A stretch of 5,246 nucleotides of DNA from an uncultured Nitrosomonadales bacterium (lineage in GTDB: Bacteria > Pseudomonadota > Gammaproteobacteria > Burkholderiales > Gallionellaceae): assembly GCA_903934275.1 (NCBI GenBank), contig CAIZNF010000153.1, positions 1 to 5,246 on the forward strand, given 5' to 3'. The translations under genes and the position numbers were made by a program. Positions 1 to 5,246 of the stretch are shown piece after piece. Under the pieces are notes generated by a model, which was not told where the DNA came from, did not search any database, and worked only from the letters and a program-made list of their open reading frames with translations. Each line of letters opens with the position of its first letter. Positions within the stretch are counted from its first letter, which is position 1.

Positions 1-61
1 ATGAAAATCCGAAAATATTTTTTATGAAAACGTGATCAAATGAGCCCGAGAAACCCGAGTT

Positions 62-92
62 GTTAGTGAGCTAACGTGAAGCCGGACAGGCT
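62..92 (+). other. Two adjacent small stem-loops in the leader of the YjdF-like gene
   Basis: GTTAG (62-66) pairs perfectly with CTAAC (71-75) around a TGAG loop. Just after it, AGCC (80-83) pairs with GGCT (89-92) around GGACA. Both lie directly upstream of the AGGAG site at 96-100. There is no T tract, so they are not an obvious terminator. They could be mRNA leader structure or chance. The rest of 1-105 shows no gene, only very short reading frames such as eight codons from ATG 1. Confidence 0.3.
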
Positions 93-95
93 GCT

Positions 96-100
96 AGGAG
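96..100 (+). promoter_or_regulatory. Shine-Dalgarno AGGAG that fixes the start of the YjdF-like gene
   Basis: AGGAG sits 5 nt before ATG 106, ideal spacing. It argues against the longer reading from GTG 76. Confidence 0.75.
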
Positions 101-105
101 CAATC

Positions 106-720
106 ATGCAACGTCAAAATATGCTCATTGCCGCTGCCGGCCTGCTGATCATTATCCTGCTGGCCTCAGCGATACACCCCTATGACTACCCGACCTGGTT
201 TCTCGAAGTCACGCCGGTTTTGATCGCGTTGCCGGTGATGGCGGCGACCTACCGCCACTTTCCGCTGACCACGTTGCTGTATGTCCTGATTTTCATTCAC
301 GCGGTGATTCTGATTGGTGGCGGAACCTATACTTACGCGCGAGTGCCGCTGGGTTTCTGGGTGCAGGATGCGCTGGCGCTCAGCCGCAACCCTTACGACA
401 AGATCGGGCACTTTGCGCAAGGGCTTGTGCCGTTTATCGTGGCGCGCGAAATCCTGTGGCGCGGCGGCTACCTGACCAGCCGCAGGATGACCGCATTCCT
501 ATCGATATGCGTCGTGATGATGGTCAGCTCACTCTATGAATTGATCGAATGGTGGGCGGCGCTGATCATGGGCCAGGGGGCGGACGAGTTTCTCGGCACG
601 CAAGGCGATGAGTGGGATACGCAGGCGGATATGTTTTTCGCGCTGATAGGCGCAACAGCAGCCATGCTGACGCTGTCGCGCCTGCATGACAGGCAGATGG
701 CAAAACTGAAAAGTTCCTAG
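106..720 (+). CDS. YjdF/DUF2238-family inner-membrane protein
   Basis: Predicted 204-residue polytopic inner-membrane protein of the DUF2238 (YjdF-like) family, whose biochemical role is not established. About six hydrophobic segments are visible, near residues 6-23, 32-47, 54-72, 102-116, 128-145 and 176-191. Family-type conserved blocks are YDKIGHFAQGLVP (97-109), YELIEWW (144-150) and FLGTQGDEWDTQADM (162-176). These are rich in His, Glu and Asp next to membrane helices, which could suggest a metal or proton site, but that is inference. The ATG at 106 is chosen because AGGAG at 96-100 lies 5 nt upstream. The in-frame GTG at 76 would add ten residues, place the Shine-Dalgarno inside the gene and lacks a good site of its own. 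The length is close to E. coli YjdF (about 209 residues). The gene stands alone, followed by a rutE-like remnant and then convergent tyrS. Family call is firm, function unknown. Confidence 0.9.
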   Translation: MQRQNMLIAAAGLLIIILLASAIHPYDYPTWFLEVTPVLIALPVMAATYRHFPLTTLLYVLIFIHAVILIGGGTYTYARVPLGFWVQDALALSRNPYDKIGHFAQGLVPFIVAREILWRGGYLTSRRMTAFLSICVVMMVSSLYELIEWWAALIMGQGADEFLGTQGDEWDTQADMFFALIGATAAMLTLSRLHDRQMAKLKSS

Positions 721-771
721 AGCGGAACGCCCTGCAAGCCGCCGATGCAGACAAATCAGTGTTCGGTGTTA

Positions 772-882
772 ATGCTGCAATCTGATTCAACCAATAAAGA
801 AAAAAACGTACAGCTTGACGATCACGGCCTGGACATCATCTTCCGCAAGACCCGCATCCACTGGCTGAACAAGCCGGTCAGC
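772..882 (+). pseudogene. 5' remnant of a rutE-like nitroreductase (malonic semialdehyde reductase family) gene
   Basis: Reading from ATG 772, residues 19-37 (GLDIIFRKTRIHWLNKPVS) resemble the N-terminus of the RutE-like NAD(P)H nitroreductase family. As I recall it, that family begins with an aLD.iFR.ARTHn.WldkPVSde pattern and goes on to a KWGPTSANssPAR block. Here the match ends right after KPVS, two residues seem missing between H30 and W31, and nothing like the flavin-binding KWGPTSAN block follows. The frame simply runs on into antisense tyrS. No clear Shine-Dalgarno precedes ATG 772. An intact protein would be about 195 residues, so roughly 80% is gone. I read this as a decayed, inert 5' fragment. 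The assignment rests on recalled family pattern, not an alignment, so the family call is moderate and the view that it is not a full gene is strong. Confidence 0.5.
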
Positions 883-939
883 GTCAATATGCCTTTCGGT
901 TCACCCATCTTGAATATTCGCAATCAGCTAACGCTGACC
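876..939. repeat. 9-bp inverted repeat joining the rutE-like remnant and the tyrS 3' end
   Basis: GGTCAGCGT at 876-884 is the exact reverse complement of ACGCTGACC at 931-939, with 46 nt between. The left copy spans the point where rutE-like similarity stops. The right copy encodes the last residues of tyrS (RVSVS) on the other strand. It could be a recombination scar or a weak long-loop hairpin. No T tract on either side supports a terminator. Confidence 0.5.
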
Positions 940-2144
940 CGCCCGAACTTGCGCTTGCCGACTTGTGCGACGACAACTGCGCCCGCCTTGAGTTGCAGGG
1001 CTTTGTCGCTGATTTTTTCGCCGTCGAGTTTAACCCCGCCCTGTTCGATCATGCGCAAGGCTTCCGAGGTGCTGGGAACCAGTCCGGCTTGTTTGAGCAG
1101 TTGGGCGATGCCGATGTGGCCATCCGTGCTGGCGACGTTGATTTCCGGCATGTCATCCGGCAGCACACCCTGACGGAAGCGAGCTTCGAATTCCGCCAGC
1201 GCGGCCTCGGCGGCTTGTTTGGAATGGAAGCGTGCCACGATTTCTTGCGCCAGCAATACCTTGATGTCGCGCGGGTTGCGGCCCTGTTCTATCTCTGTGC
1301 GCCAGCCGGTAATTTCACTCATGCTGCGGAACGACAGCAATTCCAGATAGCGCCACATCAGCGTATCGGAAATAGACATCAGCTTGCCGAACATGTCCTG
1401 CGGCGCATCGGTGATGCCGACGTAATTACCCAATGATTTGGACATTTTATTCACACCGTCTAACCCCTCCAGCAGCGGCATGGTGAGCACGCACTGCGGC
1501 GGTTGCCCATAATGTTTTTGCAGCTCGCGCCCCATCAGCAAATTGAATTTCTGGTCGGTACCGCCCAGCTCAATATCCGCCTTGAGTACCACGGAGTCAT
1601 AGCCCTGCACCAGCGGGTAGATGAATTCATGGATGGCAATGGGTTGGTTGCTTTTGTAACGCTTGCCGAAATCGTCGCGCTCCAGCATGCGCGCCACGGT
1701 GTGAGTGGATGCAAGTTTGATCAAATCTGCCGCACTGAACTTGTCCATCCAGGTGGAGTTGAACACGATCTCGGTCTTGTCAGGGTCGAGCACCTTGAGT
1801 ACTTGGTCGCGATAGGACTGGGCGTTTTCCCGCACTTGTTCGCGCGTCAACGGCGGGCGGGTAGTATTTTTACCGGTGGGGTCTCCAATCATGCCGGTGA
1901 AGTCGCCAATCAGGAACAGCACGTCATGGCCCAGACACTGCAACTGGCGCATTTTATTGAGCAGCACGGTATGCCCAATATGTAAATCCGGCGCGGTCGG
2001 ATCGAAGCCCGCCTTGACGCGCAACGGGCGACCCAGGGCGAGTTTTCGTTTCAGCTCTTCTTCAAGCAGCAATTCATGTGCTCCGCGCTTGATTATATCC
2101 ATCGCGTCGGGCTGTGTTTTTTTCGGGGTAATCATTTCGGTCAT
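924..2144 (-). CDS. tyrS: tyrosyl-tRNA synthetase
   Basis: Class I aminoacyl-tRNA synthetase that joins L-tyrosine to tRNA-Tyr using ATP in the cytoplasm; expected to be essential unless a second copy exists. Its 406 residues fit the bacterial family. The Rossmann catalytic domain carries the HIGH signature at residues 55-58 in [10 protein letters not shown], followed by [14 protein letters not shown] (80-93). Further family blocks are YPLVQGYD (176-183), GGTDQKFN (194-201) and an intact KMSKS loop (233-237) that positions ATP. A helical linker follows, and a C-terminal S4 RNA-binding domain (about 345-406) ends the protein, containing [22 protein letters not shown]. The motif style is the subclass also seen as P. 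aeruginosa TyrZ. ATG 2144 gives the longest form; a second ATG at 2135 is possible, and neither has a strong Shine-Dalgarno. It is divergent from the peptidase gene and convergent with the left-hand genes. All key motifs are intact. Confidence 0.98.
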   Translation of the reverse strand: MTEMITPKKTQPDAMDIIKRGAHELLLEEELKRKLALGRPLRVKAGFDPTAPDLHIGHTVLLNKMRQLQCLGHDVLFLIGDFTGMIGDPTGKNTTRPPLTREQVRENAQSYRDQVLKVLDPDKTEIVFNSTWMDKFSAADLIKLASTHTVARMLERDDFGKRYKSNQPIAIHEFIYPLVQGYDSVVLKADIELGGTDQKFNLLMGRELQKHYGQPPQCVLTMPLLEGLDGVNKMSKSLGNYVGITDAPQDMFGKLMSISDTLMWRYLELLSFRSMSEITGWRTEIEQGRNPRDIKVLLAQEIVARFHSKQAAEAALAEFEARFRQGVLPDDMPEINVASTDGHIGIAQLLKQAGLVPSTSEALRMIEQGGVKLDGEKISDKALQLKAGAVVVAQVGKRKFGRVSVS

Positions 2145-2261
2145 ATTCGTTATCGATTCAAGTTAAAAAAGGCCAGGTTGCCGTTCGCTACCATGTTACA
2201 ACCACTCGTCAGCTGTGTTTTACCACTCGAATTAACTGCCTGCCGCCCATCAATTCGGCCT

Positions 2262-2289
2262 TTGAGAGGAGGCTTCTTTCTGGTAAAGT
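2262..2289 (+). promoter_or_regulatory. Candidate sigma-70 promoter with extended -10 for the peptidase-anmK unit
   Basis: TTGAGA (2262-2267; five of six bases match the -35 consensus) is followed by a 16-nt spacer and TAAAGT (2284-2289; four of six match the -10 consensus). TG at 2281-2282 makes an extended -10. Transcription would start near 2296, leaving a leader of about 55 nt before ATG 2352. No equally good candidate was found for tyrS on the opposite strand of the 2145-2351 gap. Confidence 0.5.
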
Positions 2290-2339
2290 GCGCACCAGTC
2301 GAAGGCGCTGCACGTTGCAATAGCAAGACAAAGCAACTC

Positions 2340-2344
2340 AAGGA
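2340..2344 (+). promoter_or_regulatory. Shine-Dalgarno AAGGAG-type site that fixes the peptidase start
   Basis: AAGGA(G) from 2340 lies 7 nt before ATG 2352. It selects this start over an in-frame ATG at 2076, which lies inside tyrS on the opposite strand. Confidence 0.75.
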
Positions 2345-2351
2345 GTCGCGA

Positions 2352-3665
2352 ATGTTAACTCAAAACCTGTCTGACCAAGAACGCAAAATACCAGGAAGCA
2401 AAAAAAAGCTGCGCTGGTTTGTCGCTCTATCCACCCTGCCATTGCTGGGCGTAATAACAGCCTTCGGGCTGGTGCCGCAAAGCGATCTTGGTTTGGACTC
2501 AACCAAAATCACCATCGAACAAATCACATTACCCAAGGTCGCCCCCAGCGTTACCGTCGCCGCCAACTTCTGGCGCAACGAACGCGTGCAGCGCGGCGAC
2601 ACTGCGGCTGAATTGTTGCGCCGCCTGAATGTTGAAGATGCCGCCGCCAGCAACTATTTGCGCAATACCGCAGAAGCGGAATACTTCCGCAAGTTGTCGG
2701 TTGGCAAAGAAGTGCAAGCTGAAATCGATGCCGCAGGCGGGCTTGTTTCGTTGCGCTATCTGGGCGATAACGGCGCGCAAATCGTCGTGGACAAACAGGA
2801 CGATGGTTACAAAACCCGCATACTGCCCGCACAACTTGAAAAACGCCTGTTTGTACGCACCGGTGAAATCAAAACCAGCCTGTACGCGGCAACTGACGCG
2901 GCCGGAATGCCGGAAGCTGCCACCAACCAACTATCCGAGATTTTCGGTGGCGACATCGATTTTCATCACGATTTGCGCAAGGGCGACAAATTCACTGTAG
3001 TGTATGAAATGACTTATAGCAACGGCGAGTTGGTGCAAACCGGACGCATCCAAGCCGCCGAATTCATCAACCAGCGCCAGATTTACCGCGCAGTGCATTT
3101 TCAGGGAAATGCGCCGCAAGGCGATTACTATACCCCGGAAGGCCAGAGCGTACGCAAGGCATTCCTGCGTTCCCCCATTGAATTTTCGCGCGTAAGTTCC
3201 GGCTTTAGCAATTCGCGTTTTCATCCGATGTTGCAAAAATGGCGCTCACACAAAGGTGTGGACTTTGCCGCCCAGATCGGCACCAAAGTCAGAGCAACTT
3301 CGGACGGTGCCGTTTCGTCTTTCGGCAAGCAAGGGGGATATGGCAACTTTATCATGATCAATCACCAGAGCCATTTCACCACCGTATATGGCCATTTGTC
3401 GCACTTTGCCAAGGGGCTGCACAGCGGCCAACGCGTGAAACAGGGTGACGTGATCGGCTATGTCGGCATGACCGGTTTGACCAATGGCCCGCATCTGCAC
3501 TACGAATTCAAGATTGATGGACAGCAACGCGACCCGATGCGTGTTGCGCTGCCTAATGCGCAACCTGTCGGCACCGCCGACAAAGTCGCATTTCAATCGC
3601 TTGCCGACAACTTCGTGGCGCGTTTGAATCAACTGCGCAACACCAACCTCGCCAAACTCGACTAA
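2352..3665 (+). CDS. Membrane-anchored M23 murein endopeptidase (MepM-like)
   Basis: Predicted zinc metallopeptidase that cuts peptide crosslinks in peptidoglycan from the periplasmic side. Its 437 residues are close to E. coli MepM (YebA, about 440). A basic N-terminus (RKIPGSKKKLRW, 11-22) leads into one hydrophobic helix (about 22-41) with no lipobox, so a signal anchor is likely. Residues about 68-250 match the OapA/LysM-like plus second N-terminal domain layout of this family, including NERVQRGDTAAELLRRLNV and DLRKGDKFTVVYE. The lysostaphin-type M23 domain covers about 275-400. H300 and D304 (SHKGVDFA) and H383 (HLHYEF) are the expected zinc ligands, and H348 (YGHLS) and H381 the expected catalytic histidines; all are present. 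GYVGMTGLTNGPHLH is typical of the family. The start is set by the Shine-Dalgarno at 2340. It is followed after 7 nt by anmK, suggesting one operon for wall cleavage and recycling. Which crosslink it cuts cannot be read from sequence. Confidence 0.93.
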   Translation: MLTQNLSDQERKIPGSKKKLRWFVALSTLPLLGVITAFGLVPQSDLGLDSTKITIEQITLPKVAPSVTVAANFWRNERVQRGDTAAELLRRLNVEDAAASNYLRNTAEAEYFRKLSVGKEVQAEIDAAGGLVSLRYLGDNGAQIVVDKQDDGYKTRILPAQLEKRLFVRTGEIKTSLYAATDAAGMPEAATNQLSEIFGGDIDFHHDLRKGDKFTVVYEMTYSNGELVQTGRIQAAEFINQRQIYRAVHFQGNAPQGDYYTPEGQSVRKAFLRSPIEFSRVSSGFSNSRFHPMLQKWRSHKGVDFAAQIGTKVRATSDGAVSSFGKQGGYGNFIMINHQSHFTTVYGHLSHFAKGLHSGQRVKQGDVIGYVGMTGLTNGPHLHYEFKIDGQQRDPMRVALPNAQPVGTADKVAFQSLADNFVARLNQLRNTNLAKLD

Positions 3666-3672
3666 CTATCTC

Positions 3673-4770
3673 ATGCAACAGCCTGAGCTCTATATCGGGT
3701 TGATGTCTGGAACCAGCCTGGACGGCATTGATGCAGCCCTCGTCGATTTGGGTCAAACGCAACCCCGACTACTCGCCAAATACTACCTGCCTTTTGACGA
3801 TACACTGAAAAGTGACTTGCTGGCGCTGCATCTTCCCGACCATAACGAACTGCACCATGCACAGCTGACCGGCAATCGACTGGCCAGACTATATGCTGTA
3901 GCGGTCAACACACTGCTCGACAATGCAACTACGTCAAACGCAAAAATTGAAGCCATCGGCTGCCACGGCCAGACCATTCGGCACTGCCCAGAACAAGGCT
4001 ATACCCTGCAAATCGGCAACGCCGCACTGCTCGCCGAATTGACCGGTATCACCGTGGTCAGCGACTTTCGCAGCCGCGACATTGCCGCCGGAGGACAAGG
4101 CGCACCGCTGGTTCCCGCGCTTCATGACTACGCGCTACGACATCCCGGCATCCATCGCGTCATTGTCAACATCGGCGGCATCAGCAATCTGACCAACTTG
4201 TCGCCGGATACCGCCACCTCCGGCTTCGATTGTGGCCCCGGCAACTTGCTGATGGATGCGTGGTGTATGCGGCACCTCGGCAAACCCTACGACGATAACG
4301 GCACATGGGCAGTATCCGGCCAGGCGTTGCCCGCATTGCTGGAGCAAATGCTCGACGAATCTTTTTTTGCACTACCGCCACCCAAGAGCACTGGCCGCGA
4401 CTTGTTCAACATGGCGTGGCTGCAAGATAAATTACAAGGCAACGAACGGGTGGAAGATGTGCAGGCTACCCTGCTGGAACTGACTTGCAGAACCATCGCA
4501 CAAGCCATCCAGAAGCATTGTGCCGGATCAACGGAAATTTATTTGTGCGGCGGCGGCGCGCGCAACCAAGCTCTGTGCAACTGCCTGATTGGCCTGCTGC
4601 CTGGCAGCAGCGTGCAAACCACCGATGCCCTCGGCGTGGACAGCGATTATCTGGAAGCCATCGCCTTCGCCTGGCTGGCACAGCAAACCCTGCGCGGGAA
4701 ACCTGCCAACCTGCCGCAGGTCACCGGCGCGAAGCATCCCTGTGTATTGGGCGCAATTTATCGGAATTAA
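3673..4770 (+). CDS. anmK: anhydro-N-acetylmuramic acid kinase
   Basis: Cytoplasmic kinase that opens and phosphorylates 1,6-anhydro-N-acetylmuramic acid to MurNAc-6-phosphate with ATP, returning murein turnover sugar to metabolism. The 365 residues span the usual family length. The ATP-binding start GLMSGTSLDGIDAALVD (9-25) is intact. Next come CHGQTIRH (97-104), LQIGNAALLAELTG (112-125), the VVSDFRSRDIAAGGQGAPLVP block (128-148) and NIGGISNLT (166-174). FDCGPGNLLMD (185-195) contains D186, the expected catalytic base; C187 replaces the Thr common in this DTGPGN motif, probably a tolerated change. LPPPKSTGRDLFN (234-246), LCGGGARN (291-298), GVDSDYLEAIAFAWLA (321-336) and the TGAKHPCVLGAIY end (351-363) complete the family pattern. 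No Shine-Dalgarno precedes ATG 3673. The 7-nt gap after the peptidase stop suggests translational coupling. No convincing terminator follows the stop. If the bacterium lacks MurQ or uses a MurU-type route, the product's next step would differ; neither is visible here. Confidence 0.97.
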   Translation: MQQPELYIGLMSGTSLDGIDAALVDLGQTQPRLLAKYYLPFDDTLKSDLLALHLPDHNELHHAQLTGNRLARLYAVAVNTLLDNATTSNAKIEAIGCHGQTIRHCPEQGYTLQIGNAALLAELTGITVVSDFRSRDIAAGGQGAPLVPALHDYALRHPGIHRVIVNIGGISNLTNLSPDTATSGFDCGPGNLLMDAWCMRHLGKPYDDNGTWAVSGQALPALLEQMLDESFFALPPPKSTGRDLFNMAWLQDKLQGNERVEDVQATLLELTCRTIAQAIQKHCAGSTEIYLCGGGARNQALCNCLIGLLPGSSVQTTDALGVDSDYLEAIAFAWLAQQTLRGKPANLPQVTGAKHPCVLGAIYRN

Positions 4771-4834
4771 TCAAATCCTTCTCGACACTCGCCCCTCCAA
4801 TATGCTGCGAACGAAGAAAATCAATTTGACTCCG

Positions 4835-4862
4835 GTACTTTTTACTTCGTACTTTTTACTTC
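4835..4862. repeat. 14-bp perfect tandem repeat, two copies
   Basis: GTACTTTTTACTTC occurs at 4835-4848 and again at 4849-4862 with no gap, and the next bases (GTG) begin like a third copy. It is AT-rich and lies between anmK and the broken minus-strand reading frame. It may be a slippage product. Confidence 0.85.
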
Positions 4863-4869
4863 GTGTAAG

Positions 4870-5111
4870 CTATAACCAATTCCACACCATGCGCACCTGA
4901 CTAGCGGTTTGGTTTGTTGGTTGATGCGGGCTCTGAGGTACGGAACAGACACTTGCTCCAACAATGCCTGCTCCCTGAGCACAAGCCAACGTACCAAGCA
5001 AAGCGACATTGGTGATCGACCAGCCGGCCAGTGAAAACGCCTGAAGGTAAGCGCTGAAGTGTGGATAGTTTCCTCGGGCGTTGACACGCAGAGTGATTGC
5101 GACATCTATAG
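4870..5111 (-). pseudogene. Unidentified 3' gene fragment cut off by the insertion sequence
   Basis: On the minus strand, a frame open from the IS end down to TAG at 4870-4872 encodes about 80 residues that I do not recognise. The non-IS part starts near DVAITLRVNARGNYPHF, has a long hydrophobic, Ala/Gly-rich middle (AYLQAFSLAGWSITNVALLG, then ACAQGAGIVGASVCSVP) and ends RMVWNWL. About a third of codons begin with G, as in true coding DNA. There is no start codon with a ribosome site in the non-IS part; the only nearby upstream start (TTG, about 5127) lies inside the IS end, and the frame is closed by a stop at 5137-5139. This fits the C-terminal part of a gene, possibly a secreted or membrane protein, interrupted by the IS. 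Two competing minus-strand frames overlap it but look less protein-like. It could be noncoding. The 4771-4869 stretch between anmK and this fragment holds only the tandem repeat. Confidence 0.4.
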
Positions 5112-5246
5112 TGGACCCGGTTTTCAAGACAGTAGTTTAAGCTGTGCGCTGTCATAAGGGATGAGGCGAAATGAGCGAAGCGAAACAGCGTAAGGTACAC
5201 ACACCTGATTTCAAGGCGAAGGTAGGTTTGGAGGCTTTGCGAGGGG
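5112..5246 (+). mobile_element. Left end of an IS3-like insertion sequence (partial, runs off the window)
   Basis: A terminal-repeat-like sequence, TGGACCCGGTTTTCAAGACA from 5112, precedes the transposase start by about 40 nt, which fits IS3-family left ends that often open with TG. The orfA start follows at 5171. The exact outer boundary is uncertain by a few bases (it could begin a few bases earlier, around 5107-5110). The right end, partner inverted repeat and target duplication are outside the window. Confidence 0.75.
5171..5246 (+). CDS. IS3-family transposase OrfA, N-terminal part only
   Basis: The first 25 residues (MSEAKQRKVHTPDFKAKVGL, then EALRG) are visible. They match the typical opening of IS3-family OrfA proteins, with the R.H.peFKakVaLEAlrG pattern that leads into the helix-turn-helix DNA-binding domain. 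OrfA normally works with OrfB, or as an OrfAB frameshift product carrying the DDE catalytic domain, to move the element; those parts lie beyond the window. GAGG at 5163-5166 lies 4 nt before ATG 5171, a short but usable spacing, and an in-frame stop at 5162-5164 rules out a longer start. The first residues are intact, and whether the whole element is active cannot be judged. Confidence 0.88.
   Translation, partial: MSEAKQRKVHTPDFKAKVGLEALRG

Noticed and set aside
745..1173. 142-codon plus-strand ORF taken as a complete gene
   Set aside because: Only its first part resembles a known family (rutE-like). From about 924 on it is the antisense of tyrS, with no family features.
963..1985. Long plus-strand ORFs (963-1436 and 1503-1985) opposite tyrS
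   Set aside because: They are antisense shadows of a clearly conserved tyrS frame, and their translations show no domain.
2162..2182. Possible attenuator or terminator in the tyrS leader (short GGC/GCC stem followed by six T on the minus strand)
   Set aside because: The stem is only three or four base pairs, too weak to support a terminator, and no T-box or other riboswitch pattern is visible.
2076..2351. In-frame 92-residue N-terminal extension of the M23 peptidase from ATG 2076
   Set aside because: It begins inside tyrS on the opposite strand, spans the promoter candidate, and the strong Shine-Dalgarno and basic-hydrophobic anchor both fit ATG 2352.
2529..3632. Minus-strand ORFs opposite the peptidase gene (for example 2529-2930 and 3246-3632)
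   Set aside because: They lie antisense to a gene with complete catalytic motifs, with no plausible ribosome sites or recognisable protein features.
4842..5200. Two other minus-strand frames (4842-5105 and 4901-5200) over the IS junction
   Set aside because: Their translations are Arg/Cys/Ser/Leu-rich without protein-like pattern, and the third frame over the same bases looks more coding. The second also crosses into the IS.

Overview
The window looks like a stretch of chromosome from a mid-GC betaproteobacterium. A Gallionella/Nitrosomonadales-type host is my guess, based on protein style and gene order rather than any marker gene. There are four intact protein genes, two probable gene remnants and the start of an insertion sequence. 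No RNA genes, CRISPR arrays or phage genes were seen.

Layout from left to right. (1) 1-105 is a leader with two small stem-loops and no gene. (2) 106-720 (+) encodes a six-helix YjdF/DUF2238-type inner-membrane protein. (3) 772-882 (+) appears to be the decayed 5' end of a rutE-like nitroreductase gene. Its similarity stops at a 9-bp sequence that recurs inverted at the 3' end of tyrS. (4) 924-2144 (-) is tyrS, tyrosyl-tRNA synthetase, convergent with the left-hand genes. (5) 2145-2351 is the divergent intergenic region, with a good extended -10 promoter candidate pointing right. (6) 2352-3665 (+) encodes a membrane-anchored M23 (MepM-type) murein endopeptidase. (7) 3673-4770 (+) is anmK, only 7 nt downstream and probably translated from the same mRNA. 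(8) 4771-5111 is a non-housekeeping stretch with a 14-bp tandem repeat and, on the minus strand, an unidentified reading frame that looks like the 3' end of a broken gene. (9) About 5112-5246 is the left end of an IS3-like element with the start of its orfA; it runs off the window.

The peptidase and AnmK form a plausible cell-wall unit. The peptidase cuts peptide crosslinks in the periplasm, and AnmK phosphorylates anhydro-MurNAc recovered from murein turnover in the cytoplasm. The divergent tyrS / mepM-like / anmK order is also known in Pseudomonas aeruginosa, where erpA follows anmK. Here that flank is replaced by remnant and IS sequence. Most of the window is conserved housekeeping DNA. 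The points of interest are at the edges (rutE remnant, IS-truncated ORF, changed anmK flank), and I see no convincing new biological system.
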